Positions 35,345 to 48,758 are shown, counted from the first letter of the stretch. The stretch is DNA of 64,000 nt from Mytilus edulis (GCF_963676685.1 NC_092354.1:38658193-38722192), one strand, 5' to 3'. The notes: generated by a model not told the origin, from the letters alone. Numbers and translations are program-made.

Positions 35345-35972
35345 CTTAGTATAACTACCTTAATTTAAGCTACATATAAGCAAGGTCAAGAATAGTTGAT
35401 TACTTTGCTTAAACCATGTTTGTGTCAACATATGATTTGATAACTGTGAGGTGAGAGTCTGCGTGAAAGTATGTTATTTCAAAGTTAATCCTTTCTACCT
35501 TTCTTATCCACACTTAAAGCAGTAATGCTTTGAAAGTGTTTTTGTTCGATCTAAAAAAAAAAAAAAATCTCGACGGCATTGGTAATGTACAGGTAGTTTG
35601 TCGGCAAAACCTTCCAACCTGAAATTTATGTACAGTGGACGCGTAATTAATGTTCATTCACAGAATTGGATTAATTAACCACTCCCCCTTTTTACATCTT
35701 AATTTTCATTGTGAAGCGGTTTCATTTAAATAAGACGCGAAACCGCCGGCATACTAAGCATAGCATTTGAGTCGCGAGATTATGTCGCAGATTACCAATT
35801 GAATAAGTACTAAATGCCCGTCGATTTTCTCTTGTCAAACATGTTTTTCGTGTTTCTACATGTTGTACCGACAATAATGTATAATAAACATGCCATCTAT
35901 CATACATACCATGTAACACGTGGTAATCATGTACTGTCCTTATATGATCGAGTTAGACATCTTGGGTTATAA

Positions 35973-36043
35973 GCATCGGTGGTTCAGTGGTAGAATGCTC
36001 GCCTGCCACGCGGGCGGCCCGGGTTCGATTCCCGGCCGATGCA
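35973..36043 (+). tRNA. tRNA-Gly-GCC: tRNA-Gly(GCC), unit 23
   Basis: Reads the same as unit 1. Confidence 0.96.
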
Positions 36044-36373
36044 TTTCTTTTTTCTTATCTTTGCCACTTTCTAATGTACCAACTGGCAATGAAGAATGAG
36101 GAATGCAAAGCATTACAGTTTCAATACTTAACAATAATGGACGTTTGTTTGAAATGTGCGACGGTGTTACAACATTTAAAGAACTACTACGGTCTTTTTT
36201 GAAAGTGTTCGTTTACAAATCTATGTCATTCAAAGGATGAATTATTTTCTTTGTCAGATGAAAGTCAGAAAGGTCTTAACTAAATAATCTCCTCATCTGA
36301 AACTCAACTTTTTTTCCCTTAATGGCATGTATTACAACAACAGTAATGTGATAAAGATGACCAAAAACTAAAG

Positions 36374-36445
36374 CTCCGATGCCGGGAATCGAACCCGGGC
36401 CGTCTGGGTGAAAACCAGAAATCCTAACCACTAGACCACATCGGA
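36374..36445 (-). tRNA. tRNA-Glu-TTC: tRNA-Glu(TTC), unit 23
   Basis: Reads the same as unit 1. Confidence 0.96.
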
Positions 36446-37073
36446 CTTAGTATAACTACCTTAATTTAAGCTACATATAAGCAAGGTCAAGAATAGTTGA
36501 TTACTTTGCTTAAACCATGTTTGTGTCAACATATGATTTGATAACTGTGAGGTGAGAGTCTGCGTGAAAGTATGTTATTTCAAAGTTAATCCTTTCTACC
36601 TTTCTTATCCACACTTAAAGCAGTAATGCTTTGAAAGTGTTTTTGTTCGATCTAAAAAAAAAAAAAAATCTCGACGGCATTGGTAATGTACAGGTAGTTT
36701 GTCGGCAAAACCTTCCAACCTGAAATTTATGTACAGTGGACGCGTAATTAATGTTCATTCACAGAATTGGATTAATTAACCACTCCCCCTTTTTACATCT
36801 TAATTTTCATTGTGAAGCGGTTTCATTTAAATAAGACGCGAAACCGCCGGCATACTAAGCATAGCATTTGAGTCGCGAGATTATGTCGCAGATTACCAAT
36901 TGAATAAGTACTAAATGCCCGTCGATTTTCTCTTGTCAAACATGTTTTTCGTGTTTCTACATGTTGTACCGACAATAATGTATAATAAACATGCCATCTA
37001 TCATACATACCATGTAACACGTGGTAATCATGTACTGTCCTTATATGATCGAGTTAGACATCTTGGGTTATAA

Positions 37074-37144
37074 GCATCGGTGGTTCAGTGGTAGAATGCT
37101 CGCCTGCCACGCGGGCGGCCCGGGTTCGATTCCCGGCCGATGCA
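37074..37144 (+). tRNA. tRNA-Gly-GCC: tRNA-Gly(GCC), unit 24
   Basis: Reads the same as unit 1. Confidence 0.96.
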
Positions 37145-37474
37145 TTTCTTTTTTCTTATCTTTGCCACTTTCTAATGTACCAACTGGCAATGAAGAATGA
37201 GGAATGCAAAGCATTACAGTTTCAATACTTAACAATAATGGACGTTTGTTTGAAATGTGCGACGGTGTTACAACATTTAAAGAACTACTACGGTCTTTTT
37301 TGAAAGTGTTCGTTTACAAATCTATGTCATTCAAAGGATGAATTATTTTCTTTGTCAGATGAAAGTCAGAAAGGTCTTAACTAAATAATCTCCTCATCTG
37401 AAACTCAACTTTTTTTCCCTTAATGGCATGTATTACAACAACAGTAATGTGATAAAGATGACCAAAAACTAAAG

Positions 37475-37546
37475 CTCCGATGCCGGGAATCGAACCCGGG
37501 CCGTCTGGGTGAAAACCAGAAATCCTAACCACTAGACCACATCGGA
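37475..37546 (-). tRNA. tRNA-Glu-TTC: tRNA-Glu(TTC), unit 24
   Basis: Reads the same as unit 1. Confidence 0.96.
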
Positions 37547-38174
37547 CTTAGTATAACTACCTTAATTTAAGCTACATATAAGCAAGGTCAAGAATAGTTG
37601 ATTACTTTGCTTAAACCATGTTTGTGTCAACATATGATTTGATAACTGTGAGGTGAGAGTCTGCGTGAAAGTATGTTATTTCAAAGTTAATCCTTTCTAC
37701 CTTTCTTATCCACACTTAAAGCAGTAATGCTTTGAAAGTGTTTTTGTTCGATCTAAAAAAAAAAAAAAATCTCGACGGCATTGGTAATGTACAGGTAGTT
37801 TGTCGGCAAAACCTTCCAACCTGAAATTTATGTACAGTGGACGCGTAATTAATGTTCATTCACAGAATTGGATTAATTAACCACTCCCCCTTTTTACATC
37901 TTAATTTTCATTGTGAAGCGGTTTCATTTAAATAAGACGCGAAACCGCCGGCATACTAAGCATAGCATTTGAGTCGCGAGATTATGTCGCAGATTACCAA
38001 TTGAATAAGTACTAAATGCCCGTCGATTTTCTCTTGTCAAACATGTTTTTCGTGTTTCTACATGTTGTACCGACAATAATGTATAATAAACATGCCATCT
38101 ATCATACATACCATGTAACACGTGGTAATCATGTACTGTCCTTATATGATCGAGTTAGACATCTTGGGTTATAA

Positions 38175-38245
38175 GCATCGGTGGTTCAGTGGTAGAATGC
38201 TCGCCTGCCACGCGGGCGGCCCGGGTTCGATTCCCGGCCGATGCA
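38175..38245 (+). tRNA. tRNA-Gly-GCC: tRNA-Gly(GCC), unit 25
   Basis: Reads the same as unit 1. Confidence 0.96.
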
Positions 38246-38575
38246 TTTCTTTTTTCTTATCTTTGCCACTTTCTAATGTACCAACTGGCAATGAAGAATG
38301 AGGAATGCAAAGCATTACAGTTTCAATACTTAACAATAATGGACGTTTGTTTGAAATGTGCGACGGTGTTACAACATTTAAAGAACTACTACGGTCTTTT
38401 TTGAAAGTGTTCGTTTACAAATCTATGTCATTCAAAGGATGAATTATTTTCTTTGTCAGATGAAAGTCAGAAAGGTCTTAACTAAATAATCTCCTCATCT
38501 GAAACTCAACTTTTTTTCCCTTAATGGCATGTATTACAACAACAGTAATGTGATAAAGATGACCAAAAACTAAAG

Positions 38576-38647
38576 CTCCGATGCCGGGAATCGAACCCGG
38601 GCCGTCTGGGTGAAAACCAGAAATCCTAACCACTAGACCACATCGGA
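38576..38647 (-). tRNA. tRNA-Glu-TTC: tRNA-Glu(TTC), unit 25
   Basis: Reads the same as unit 1. Confidence 0.96.
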
Positions 38648-39275
38648 CTTAGTATAACTACCTTAATTTAAGCTACATATAAGCAAGGTCAAGAATAGTT
38701 GATTACTTTGCTTAAACCATGTTTGTGTCAACATATGATTTGATAACTGTGAGGTGAGAGTCTGCGTGAAAGTATGTTATTTCAAAGTTAATCCTTTCTA
38801 CCTTTCTTATCCACACTTAAAGCAGTAATGCTTTGAAAGTGTTTTTGTTCGATCTAAAAAAAAAAAAAAATCTCGACGGCATTGGTAATGTACAGGTAGT
38901 TTGTCGGCAAAACCTTCCAACCTGAAATTTATGTACAGTGGACGCGTAATTAATGTTCATTCACAGAATTGGATTAATTAACCACTCCCCCTTTTTACAT
39001 CTTAATTTTCATTGTGAAGCGGTTTCATTTAAATAAGACGCGAAACCGCCGGCATACTAAGCATAGCATTTGAGTCGCGAGATTATGTCGCAGATTACCA
39101 ATTGAATAAGTACTAAATGCCCGTCGATTTTCTCTTGTCAAACATGTTTTTCGTGTTTCTACATGTTGTACCGACAATAATGTATAATAAACATGCCATC
39201 TATCATACATACCATGTAACACGTGGTAATCATGTACTGTCCTTATATGATCGAGTTAGACATCTTGGGTTATAA

Positions 39276-39346
39276 GCATCGGTGGTTCAGTGGTAGAATG
39301 CTCGCCTGCCACGCGGGCGGCCCGGGTTCGATTCCCGGCCGATGCA
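39276..39346 (+). tRNA. tRNA-Gly-GCC: tRNA-Gly(GCC), unit 26
   Basis: Reads the same as unit 1. The A tract of this unit is one base shorter (A14). Confidence 0.96.
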
Positions 39347-39676
39347 TTTCTTTTTTCTTATCTTTGCCACTTTCTAATGTACCAACTGGCAATGAAGAAT
39401 GAGGAATGCAAAGCATTACAGTTTCAATACTTAACAATAATGGACGTTTGTTTGAAATGTGCGACGGTGTTACAACATTTAAAGAACTACTACGGTCTTT
39501 TTTGAAAGTGTTCGTTTACAAATCTATGTCATTCAAAGGATGAATTATTTTCTTTGTCAGATGAAAGTCAGAAAGGTCTTAACTAAATAATCTCCTCATC
39601 TGAAACTCAACTTTTTTTCCCTTAATGGCATGTATTACAACAACAGTAATGTGATAAAGATGACCAAAAACTAAAG

Positions 39677-39748
39677 CTCCGATGCCGGGAATCGAACCCG
39701 GGCCGTCTGGGTGAAAACCAGAAATCCTAACCACTAGACCACATCGGA
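39677..39748 (-). tRNA. tRNA-Glu-TTC: tRNA-Glu(TTC), unit 26
   Basis: Reads the same as unit 1. Confidence 0.96.
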
Positions 39749-40375
39749 CTTAGTATAACTACCTTAATTTAAGCTACATATAAGCAAGGTCAAGAATAGT
39801 TGATTACTTTGCTTAAACCATGTTTGTGTCAACATATGATTTGATAACTGTGAGGTGAGAGTCTGCGTGAAAGTATGTTATTTCAAAGTTAATCCTTTCT
39901 ACCTTTCTTATCCACACTTAAAGCAGTAATGCTTTGAAAGTGTTTTTGTTCGATCTAAAAAAAAAAAAAATCTCGACGGCATTGGTAATGTACAGGTAGT
40001 TTGTCGGCAAAACCTTCCAACCTGAAATTTATGTACAGTGGACGCGTAATTAATGTTCATTCACAGAATTGGATTAATTAACCACTCCCCCTTTTTACAT
40101 CTTAATTTTCATTGTGAAGCGGTTTCATTTAAATAAGACGCGAAACCGCCGGCATACTAAGCATAGCATTTGAGTCGCGAGATTATGTCGCAGATTACCA
40201 ATTGAATAAGTACTAAATGCCCGTCGATTTTCTCTTGTCAAACATGTTTTTCGTGTTTCTACATGTTGTACCGACAATAATGTATAATAAACATGCCATC
40301 TATCATACATACCATGTAACACGTGGTAATCATGTACTGTCCTTATATGATCGAGTTAGACATCTTGGGTTATAA

Positions 40376-40446
40376 GCATCGGTGGTTCAGTGGTAGAATG
40401 CTCGCCTGCCACGCGGGCGGCCCGGGTTCGATTCCCGGCCGATGCA
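40376..40446 (+). tRNA. tRNA-Gly-GCC: tRNA-Gly(GCC), unit 27
   Basis: Reads the same as unit 1. Last tRNA-Gly before the assembly gap. Confidence 0.96.
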
Positions 40447-40776
40447 TTTCTTTTTTCTTATCTTTGCCACTTTCTAATGTACCAACTGGCAATGAAGAAT
40501 GAGGAATGCAAAGCATTACAGTTTCAATACTTAACAATAATGGACGTTTGTTTGAAATGTGCGACGGTGTTACAACATTTAAAGAACTACTACGGTCTTT
40601 TTTGAAAGTGTTCGTTTACAAATCTATGTCATTCAAAGGATGAATTATTTTCTTTGTCAGATGAAAGTCAGAAAGGTCTTAACTAAATAATCTCCTCATC
40701 TGAAACTCAACTTTTTTTCCCTTAATGGCATGTATTACAACAACAGTAATGTGATAAAGATGACCAAAAACTAAAG

Positions 40777-40848
40777 CTCCGATGCCGGGAATCGAACCCG
40801 GGCCGTCTGGGTGAAAACCAGAAATCCTAACCACTAGACCACATCGGA
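40777..40848 (-). tRNA. tRNA-Glu-TTC: tRNA-Glu(TTC), unit 27
   Basis: Reads the same as unit 1. The unit continues to 41169, where the gap begins. Confidence 0.96.
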
Positions 40849-41169
40849 CTTAGTATAACTACCTTAATTTAAGCTACATATAAGCAAGGTCAAGAATAGT
40901 TGATTACTTTGCTTAAACCATGTTTGTGTCAACATATGATTTGATAACTGTGAGGTGAGAGTCTGCGTGAAAGTATGTTATTTCAAAGTTAATCCTTTCT
41001 ACCTTTCTTATCCACACTTAAAGCAGTAATGCTTTGAAAGTGTTTTTGTTCGATCTAAAAAAAAAAAAAATCTCGACGGCATTGGTAATGTACAGGTAGT
41101 TTGTCGGCAAAACCTTCCAACCTGAAATTTATGTACAGTGGACGCGTAATTAATGTTCATTCACAGAAT

Positions 41170-41269
41170 NNNNNNNNNNNNNNNNNNNNNNNNNNNNNNN
41201 NNNNNNNNNNNNNNNNNNNNNNNNNNNNNNNNNNNNNNNNNNNNNNNNNNNNNNNNNNNNNNNNNNNNN
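41170..41269. other. Assembly gap, exactly 100 N, inside the array
   Basis: A placeholder-length gap. The left contig ends in the spacer at 41169 (TCACAGAAT). The right contig restarts upstream of that point in unit coordinates (AAAATCTCGACGG at 41270). About 99 bp of unit sequence (41071-41169) therefore appears on both sides. The contigs either overlap unmerged or an unknown number of units is missing. Confidence 0.98.
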
Positions 41270-41679
41270 AAAATCTCGACGGCATTGGTAATGTACAGGT
41301 AGTTTGTCGGCAAAAACCTTCCAACCTGAAATTTATGTACAGTGGACGCGTAATTAATGTTCATTCACAGAATTGGATTAATTAACCACTCCCCCTTTTT
41401 ACATCTTAATTTTCATTGTGAAGCGGTTTCATTTAAATAAGACGCGAAACCGCCGGCATACTAAGCATAGCATTTGAGTCGCGAGATTATGTCGCAGATT
41501 ACCAATTGAATAAGTACTAAATGCCCGTCGATTTTCTCTTGTCAAACATGTTTTTCGTGTTTCTACATGTTGTACCGACAATAATGTATAATAAACATGC
41601 CATCTATCATACATACCATGTAACACGTGGTAATCATGTACTGTCCTTATATGATCGAGTTAGACATCTTGGGTTATAA

Positions 41680-41750
41680 GCATCGGTGGTTCAGTGGTAG
41701 AATGCTCGCCTGCCACGCGGGCGGCCCGGGTTCGATTCCCGGCCGATGCA
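41680..41750 (+). tRNA. tRNA-Gly-GCC: tRNA-Gly(GCC), unit 28
   Basis: Reads the same as unit 1. First tRNA-Gly after the assembly gap. Confidence 0.96.
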
Positions 41751-42080
41751 TTTCTTTTTTCTTATCTTTGCCACTTTCTAATGTACCAACTGGCAATGAA
41801 GAATGAGGAATGCAAAGCATTACAGTTTCAATACTTAACAATAATGGACGTTTGTTTGAAATGTGCGACGGTGTTACAACATTTAAAGAACTACTACGGT
41901 CTTTTTTGAAAGTGTTCGTTTACAAATCTATGTCATTCAAAGGATGAATTATTTTCTTTGTCAGATGAAAGTCAGAAAGGTCTTAACTAAATAATCTCCT
42001 CATCTGAAACTCAACTTTTTTTCCCTTAATGGCATGTATTACAACAACAGTAATGTGATAAAGATGACCAAAAACTAAAG

Positions 42081-42152
42081 CTCCGATGCCGGGAATCGAA
42101 CCCGGGCCGTCTGGGTGAAAACCAGAAATCCTAACCACTAGACCACATCGGA
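42081..42152 (-). tRNA. tRNA-Glu-TTC: tRNA-Glu(TTC), unit 28
   Basis: Reads the same as unit 1. Confidence 0.96.
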
Positions 42153-42780
42153 CTTAGTATAACTACCTTAATTTAAGCTACATATAAGCAAGGTCAAGAA
42201 TAGTTGATTACTTTGCTTAAACCATGTTTGTGTCAACATATGATTTGATAACTGTGAGGTGAGAGTCTGCGTGAAAGTATGTTATTTCAAAGTTAATCCT
42301 TTCTACCTTTCTTATCCACACTTAAAGCAGTAATGCTTTGAAAGTGTTTTTGTTCGATCTAAAAAAAAAAAAAAATCTCGACGGCATTGGTAATGTACAG
42401 GTAGTTTGTCGGCAAAACCTTCCAACCTGAAATTTATGTACAGTGGACGCGTAATTAATGTTCATTCACAGAATTGGATTAATTAACCACTCCCCCTTTT
42501 TACATCTTAATTTTCATTGTGAAGCGGTTTCATTTAAATAAGACGCGAAACCGCCGGCATACTAAGCATAGCATTTGAGTCGCGAGATTATGTCGCAGAT
42601 TACCAATTGAATAAGTACTAAATGCCCGTCGATTTTCTCTTGTCAAACATGTTTTTCGTGTTTCTACATGTTGTACCGACAATAATGTATAATAAACATG
42701 CCATCTATCATACATACCATGTAACACGTGGTAATCATGTACTGTCCTTATATGATCGAGTTAGACATCTTGGGTTATAA

Positions 42781-42851
42781 GCATCGGTGGTTCAGTGGTA
42801 GAATGCTCGCCTGCCACGCGGGCGGCCCGGGTTCGATTCCCGGCCGATGCA
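42781..42851 (+). tRNA. tRNA-Gly-GCC: tRNA-Gly(GCC), unit 29
   Basis: Reads the same as unit 1. Confidence 0.96.
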
Positions 42852-43181
42852 TTTCTTTTTTCTTATCTTTGCCACTTTCTAATGTACCAACTGGCAATGA
42901 AGAATGAGGAATGCAAAGCATTACAGTTTCAATACTTAACAATAATGGACGTTTGTTTGAAATGTGCGACGGTGTTACAACATTTAAAGAACTACTACGG
43001 TCTTTTTTGAAAGTGTTCGTTTACAAATCTATGTCATTCAAAGGATGAATTATTTTCTTTGTCAGATGAAAGTCAGAAAGGTCTTAACTAAATAATCTCC
43101 TCATCTGAAACTCAACTTTTTTTCCCTTAATGGCATGTATTACAACAACAGTAATGTGATAAAGATGACCAAAAACTAAAG

Positions 43182-43253
43182 CTCCGATGCCGGGAATCGA
43201 ACCCGGGCCGTCTGGGTGAAAACCAGAAATCCTAACCACTAGACCACATCGGA
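43182..43253 (-). tRNA. tRNA-Glu-TTC: tRNA-Glu(TTC), unit 29
   Basis: Reads the same as unit 1. Confidence 0.96.
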
Positions 43254-43881
43254 CTTAGTATAACTACCTTAATTTAAGCTACATATAAGCAAGGTCAAGA
43301 ATAGTTGATTACTTTGCTTAAACCATGTTTGTGTCAACATATGATTTGATAACTGTGAGGTGAGAGTCTGCGTGAAAGTATGTTATTTCAAAGTTAATCC
43401 TTTCTACCTTTCTTATCCACACTTAAAGCAGTAATGCTTTGAAAGTGTTTTTGTTCGATCTAAAAAAAAAAAAAAATCTCGACGGCATTGGTAATGTACA
43501 GGTAGTTTGTCGGCAAAACCTTCCAACCTGAAATTTATGTACAGTGGACGCGTAATTAATGTTCATTCACAGAATTGGATTAATTAACCACTCCCCCTTT
43601 TTACATCTTAATTTTCATTGTGAAGCGGTTTCATTTAAATAAGACGCGAAACCGCCGGCATACTAAGCATAGCATTTGAGTCGCGAGATTATGTCGCAGA
43701 TTACCAATTGAATAAGTACTAAATGCCCGTCGATTTTCTCTTGTCAAACATGTTTTTCGTGTTTCTACATGTTGTACCGACAATAATGTATAATAAACAT
43801 GCCATCTATCATACATACCATGTAACACGTGGTAATCATGTACTGTCCTTATATGATCGAGTTAGACATCTTGGGTTATAA

Positions 43882-43952
43882 GCATCGGTGGTTCAGTGGT
43901 AGAATGCTCGCCTGCCACGCGGGCGGCCCGGGTTCGATTCCCGGCCGATGCA
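43882..43952 (+). tRNA. tRNA-Gly-GCC: tRNA-Gly(GCC), unit 30
   Basis: Reads the same as unit 1. Confidence 0.96.
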
Positions 43953-44282
43953 TTTCTTTTTTCTTATCTTTGCCACTTTCTAATGTACCAACTGGCAATG
44001 AAGAATGAGGAATGCAAAGCATTACAGTTTCAATACTTAACAATAATGGACGTTTGTTTGAAATGTGCGACGGTGTTACAACATTTAAAGAACTACTACG
44101 GTCTTTTTTGAAAGTGTTCGTTTACAAATCTATGTCATTCAAAGGATGAATTATTTTCTTTGTCAGATGAAAGTCAGAAAGGTCTTAACTAAATAATCTC
44201 CTCATCTGAAACTCAACTTTTTTTCCCTTAATGGCATGTATTACAACAACAGTAATGTGATAAAGATGACCAAAAACTAAAG

Positions 44283-44354
44283 CTCCGATGCCGGGAATCG
44301 AACCCGGGCCGTCTGGGTGAAAACCAGAAATCCTAACCACTAGACCACATCGGA
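44283..44354 (-). tRNA. tRNA-Glu-TTC: tRNA-Glu(TTC), unit 30
   Basis: Reads the same as unit 1. Confidence 0.96.
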
Positions 44355-44982
44355 CTTAGTATAACTACCTTAATTTAAGCTACATATAAGCAAGGTCAAG
44401 AATAGTTGATTACTTTGCTTAAACCATGTTTGTGTCAACATATGATTTGATAACTGTGAGGTGAGAGTCTGCGTGAAAGTATGTTATTTCAAAGTTAATC
44501 CTTTCTACCTTTCTTATCCACACTTAAAGCAGTAATGCTTTGAAAGTGTTTTTGTTCGATCTAAAAAAAAAAAAAAATCTCGACGGCATTGGTAATGTAC
44601 AGGTAGTTTGTCGGCAAAACCTTCCAACCTGAAATTTATGTACAGTGGACGCGTAATTAATGTTCATTCACAGAATTGGATTAATTAACCACTCCCCCTT
44701 TTTACATCTTAATTTTCATTGTGAAGCGGTTTCATTTAAATAAGACGCGAAACCGCCGGCATACTAAGCATAGCATTTGAGTCGCGAGATTATGTCGCAG
44801 ATTACCAATTGAATAAGTACTAAATGCCCGTCGATTTTCTCTTGTCAAACATGTTTTTCGTGTTTCTACATGTTGTACCGACAATAATGTATAATAAACA
44901 TGCCATCTATCATACATACCATGTAACACGTGGTAATCATGTACTGTCCTTATATGATCGAGTTAGACATCTTGGGTTATAA

Positions 44983-45053
44983 GCATCGGTGGTTCAGTGG
45001 TAGAATGCTCGCCTGCCACGCGGGCGGCCCGGGTTCGATTCCCGGCCGATGCA
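44983..45053 (+). tRNA. tRNA-Gly-GCC: tRNA-Gly(GCC), unit 31
   Basis: Reads the same as unit 1. Confidence 0.96.
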
Positions 45054-45383
45054 TTTCTTTTTTCTTATCTTTGCCACTTTCTAATGTACCAACTGGCAAT
45101 GAAGAATGAGGAATGCAAAGCATTACAGTTTCAATACTTAACAATAATGGACGTTTGTTTGAAATGTGCGACGGTGTTACAACATTTAAAGAACTACTAC
45201 GGTCTTTTTTGAAAGTGTTCGTTTACAAATCTATGTCATTCAAAGGATGAATTATTTTCTTTGTCAGATGAAAGTCAGAAAGGTCTTAACTAAATAATCT
45301 CCTCATCTGAAACTCAACTTTTTTTCCCTTAATGGCATGTATTACAACAACAGTAATGTGATAAAGATGACCAAAAACTAAAG

Positions 45384-45455
45384 CTCCGATGCCGGGAATC
45401 GAACCCGGGCCGTCTGGGTGAAAACCAGAAATCCTAACCACTAGACCACATCGGA
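45384..45455 (-). tRNA. tRNA-Glu-TTC: tRNA-Glu(TTC), unit 31
   Basis: Reads the same as unit 1. Confidence 0.96.
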
Positions 45456-46083
45456 CTTAGTATAACTACCTTAATTTAAGCTACATATAAGCAAGGTCAA
45501 GAATAGTTGATTACTTTGCTTAAACCATGTTTGTGTCAACATATGATTTGATAACTGTGAGGTGAGAGTCTGCGTGAAAGTATGTTATTTCAAAGTTAAT
45601 CCTTTCTACCTTTCTTATCCACACTTAAAGCAGTAATGCTTTGAAAGTGTTTTTGTTCGATCTAAAAAAAAAAAAAAATCTCGACGGCATTGGTAATGTA
45701 CAGGTAGTTTGTCGGCAAAACCTTCCAACCTGAAATTTATGTACAGTGGACGCGTAATTAATGTTCATTCACAGAATTGGATTAATTAACCACTCCCCCT
45801 TTTTACATCTTAATTTTCATTGTGAAGCGGTTTCATTTAAATAAGACGCGAAACCGCCGGCATACTAAGCATAGCATTTGAGTCGCGAGATTATGTCGCA
45901 GATTACCAATTGAATAAGTACTAAATGCCCGTCGATTTTCTCTTGTCAAACATGTTTTTCGTGTTTCTACATGTTGTACCGACAATAATGTATAATAAAC
46001 ATGCCATCTATCATACATACCATGTAACACGTGGTAATCATGTACTGTCCTTATATGATCGAGTTAGACATCTTGGGTTATAA

Positions 46084-46154
46084 GCATCGGTGGTTCAGTG
46101 GTAGAATGCTCGCCTGCCACGCGGGCGGCCCGGGTTCGATTCCCGGCCGATGCA
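46084..46154 (+). tRNA. tRNA-Gly-GCC: tRNA-Gly(GCC), unit 32
   Basis: Reads the same as unit 1. Confidence 0.96.
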
Positions 46155-46484
46155 TTTCTTTTTTCTTATCTTTGCCACTTTCTAATGTACCAACTGGCAA
46201 TGAAGAATGAGGAATGCAAAGCATTACAGTTTCAATACTTAACAATAATGGACGTTTGTTTGAAATGTGCGACGGTGTTACAACATTTAAAGAACTACTA
46301 CGGTCTTTTTTGAAAGTGTTCGTTTACAAATCTATGTCATTCAAAGGATGAATTATTTTCTTTGTCAGATGAAAGTCAGAAAGGTCTTAACTAAATAATC
46401 TCCTCATCTGAAACTCAACTTTTTTTCCCTTAATGGCATGTATTACAACAACAGTAATGTGATAAAGATGACCAAAAACTAAAG

Positions 46485-46556
46485 CTCCGATGCCGGGAAT
46501 CGAACCCGGGCCGTCTGGGTGAAAACCAGAAATCCTAACCACTAGACCACATCGGA
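46485..46556 (-). tRNA. tRNA-Glu-TTC: tRNA-Glu(TTC), unit 32
   Basis: Reads the same as unit 1. Confidence 0.96.
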
Positions 46557-47184
46557 CTTAGTATAACTACCTTAATTTAAGCTACATATAAGCAAGGTCA
46601 AGAATAGTTGATTACTTTGCTTAAACCATGTTTGTGTCAACATATGATTTGATAACTGTGAGGTGAGAGTCTGCGTGAAAGTATGTTATTTCAAAGTTAA
46701 TCCTTTCTACCTTTCTTATCCACACTTAAAGCAGTAATGCTTTGAAAGTGTTTTTGTTCGATCTAAAAAAAAAAAAAAATCTCGACGGCATTGGTAATGT
46801 ACAGGTAGTTTGTCGGCAAAACCTTCCAACCTGAAATTTATGTACAGTGGACGCGTAATTAATGTTCATTCACAGAATTGGATTAATTAACCACTCCCCC
46901 TTTTTACATCTTAATTTTCATTGTGAAGCGGTTTCATTTAAATAAGACGCGAAACCGCCGGCATACTAAGCATAGCATTTGAGTCGCGAGATTATGTCGC
47001 AGATTACCAATTGAATAAGTACTAAATGCCCGTCGATTTTCTCTTGTCAAACATGTTTTTCGTGTTTCTACATGTTGTACCGACAATAATGTATAATAAA
47101 CATGCCATCTATCATACATACCATGTAACACGTGGTAATCATGTACTGTCCTTATATGATCGAGTTAGACATCTTGGGTTATAA

Positions 47185-47255
47185 GCATCGGTGGTTCAGT
47201 GGTAGAATGCTCGCCTGCCACGCGGGCGGCCCGGGTTCGATTCCCGGCCGATGCA
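47185..47255 (+). tRNA. tRNA-Gly-GCC: tRNA-Gly(GCC), unit 33
   Basis: Reads the same as unit 1. Confidence 0.96.
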
Positions 47256-47585
47256 TTTCTTTTTTCTTATCTTTGCCACTTTCTAATGTACCAACTGGCA
47301 ATGAAGAATGAGGAATGCAAAGCATTACAGTTTCAATACTTAACAATAATGGACGTTTGTTTGAAATGTGCGACGGTGTTACAACATTTAAAGAACTACT
47401 ACGGTCTTTTTTGAAAGTGTTCGTTTACAAATCTATGTCATTCAAAGGATGAATTATTTTCTTTGTCAGATGAAAGTCAGAAAGGTCTTAACTAAATAAT
47501 CTCCTCATCTGAAACTCAACTTTTTTTCCCTTAATGGCATGTATTACAACAACAGTAATGTGATAAAGATGACCAAAAACTAAAG

Positions 47586-47657
47586 CTCCGATGCCGGGAA
47601 TCGAACCCGGGCCGTCTGGGTGAAAACCAGAAATCCTAACCACTAGACCACATCGGA
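47586..47657 (-). tRNA. tRNA-Glu-TTC: tRNA-Glu(TTC), unit 33
   Basis: Reads the same as unit 1. Confidence 0.96.
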
Positions 47658-48285
47658 CTTAGTATAACTACCTTAATTTAAGCTACATATAAGCAAGGTC
47701 AAGAATAGTTGATTACTTTGCTTAAACCATGTTTGTGTCAACATATGATTTGATAACTGTGAGGTGAGAGTCTGCGTGAAAGTATGTTATTTCAAAGTTA
47801 ATCCTTTCTACCTTTCTTATCCACACTTAAAGCAGTAATGCTTTGAAAGTGTTTTTGTTCGATCTAAAAAAAAAAAAAAATCTCGACGGCATTGGTAATG
47901 TACAGGTAGTTTGTCGGCAAAACCTTCCAACCTGAAATTTATGTACAGTGGACGCGTAATTAATGTTCATTCACAGAATTGGATTAATTAACCACTCCCC
48001 CTTTTTACATCTTAATTTTCATTGTGAAGCGGTTTCATTTAAATAAGACGCGAAACCGCCGGCATACTAAGCATAGCATTTGAGTCGCGAGATTATGTCG
48101 CAGATTACCAATTGAATAAGTACTAAATGCCCGTCGATTTTCTCTTGTCAAACATGTTTTTCGTGTTTCTACATGTTGTACCGACAATAATGTATAATAA
48201 ACATGCCATCTATCATACATACCATGTAACACGTGGTAATCATGTACTGTCCTTATATGATCGAGTTAGACATCTTGGGTTATAA

Positions 48286-48356
48286 GCATCGGTGGTTCAG
48301 TGGTAGAATGCTCGCCTGCCACGCGGGCGGCCCGGGTTCGATTCCCGGCCGATGCA
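48286..48356 (+). tRNA. tRNA-Gly-GCC: tRNA-Gly(GCC), unit 34
   Basis: Reads the same as unit 1. Confidence 0.96.
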
Positions 48357-48686
48357 TTTCTTTTTTCTTATCTTTGCCACTTTCTAATGTACCAACTGGC
48401 AATGAAGAATGAGGAATGCAAAGCATTACAGTTTCAATACTTAACAATAATGGACGTTTGTTTGAAATGTGCGACGGTGTTACAACATTTAAAGAACTAC
48501 TACGGTCTTTTTTGAAAGTGTTCGTTTACAAATCTATGTCATTCAAAGGATGAATTATTTTCTTTGTCAGATGAAAGTCAGAAAGGTCTTAACTAAATAA
48601 TCTCCTCATCTGAAACTCAACTTTTTTTCCCTTAATGGCATGTATTACAACAACAGTAATGTGATAAAGATGACCAAAAACTAAAG

Positions 48687-48758
48687 CTCCGATGCCGGGA
48701 ATCGAACCCGGGCCGTCTGGGTGAAAACCAGAAATCCTAACCACTAGACCACATCGGA
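48687..48758 (-). tRNA. tRNA-Glu-TTC: tRNA-Glu(TTC), unit 34
   Basis: Reads the same as unit 1. Confidence 0.96.
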
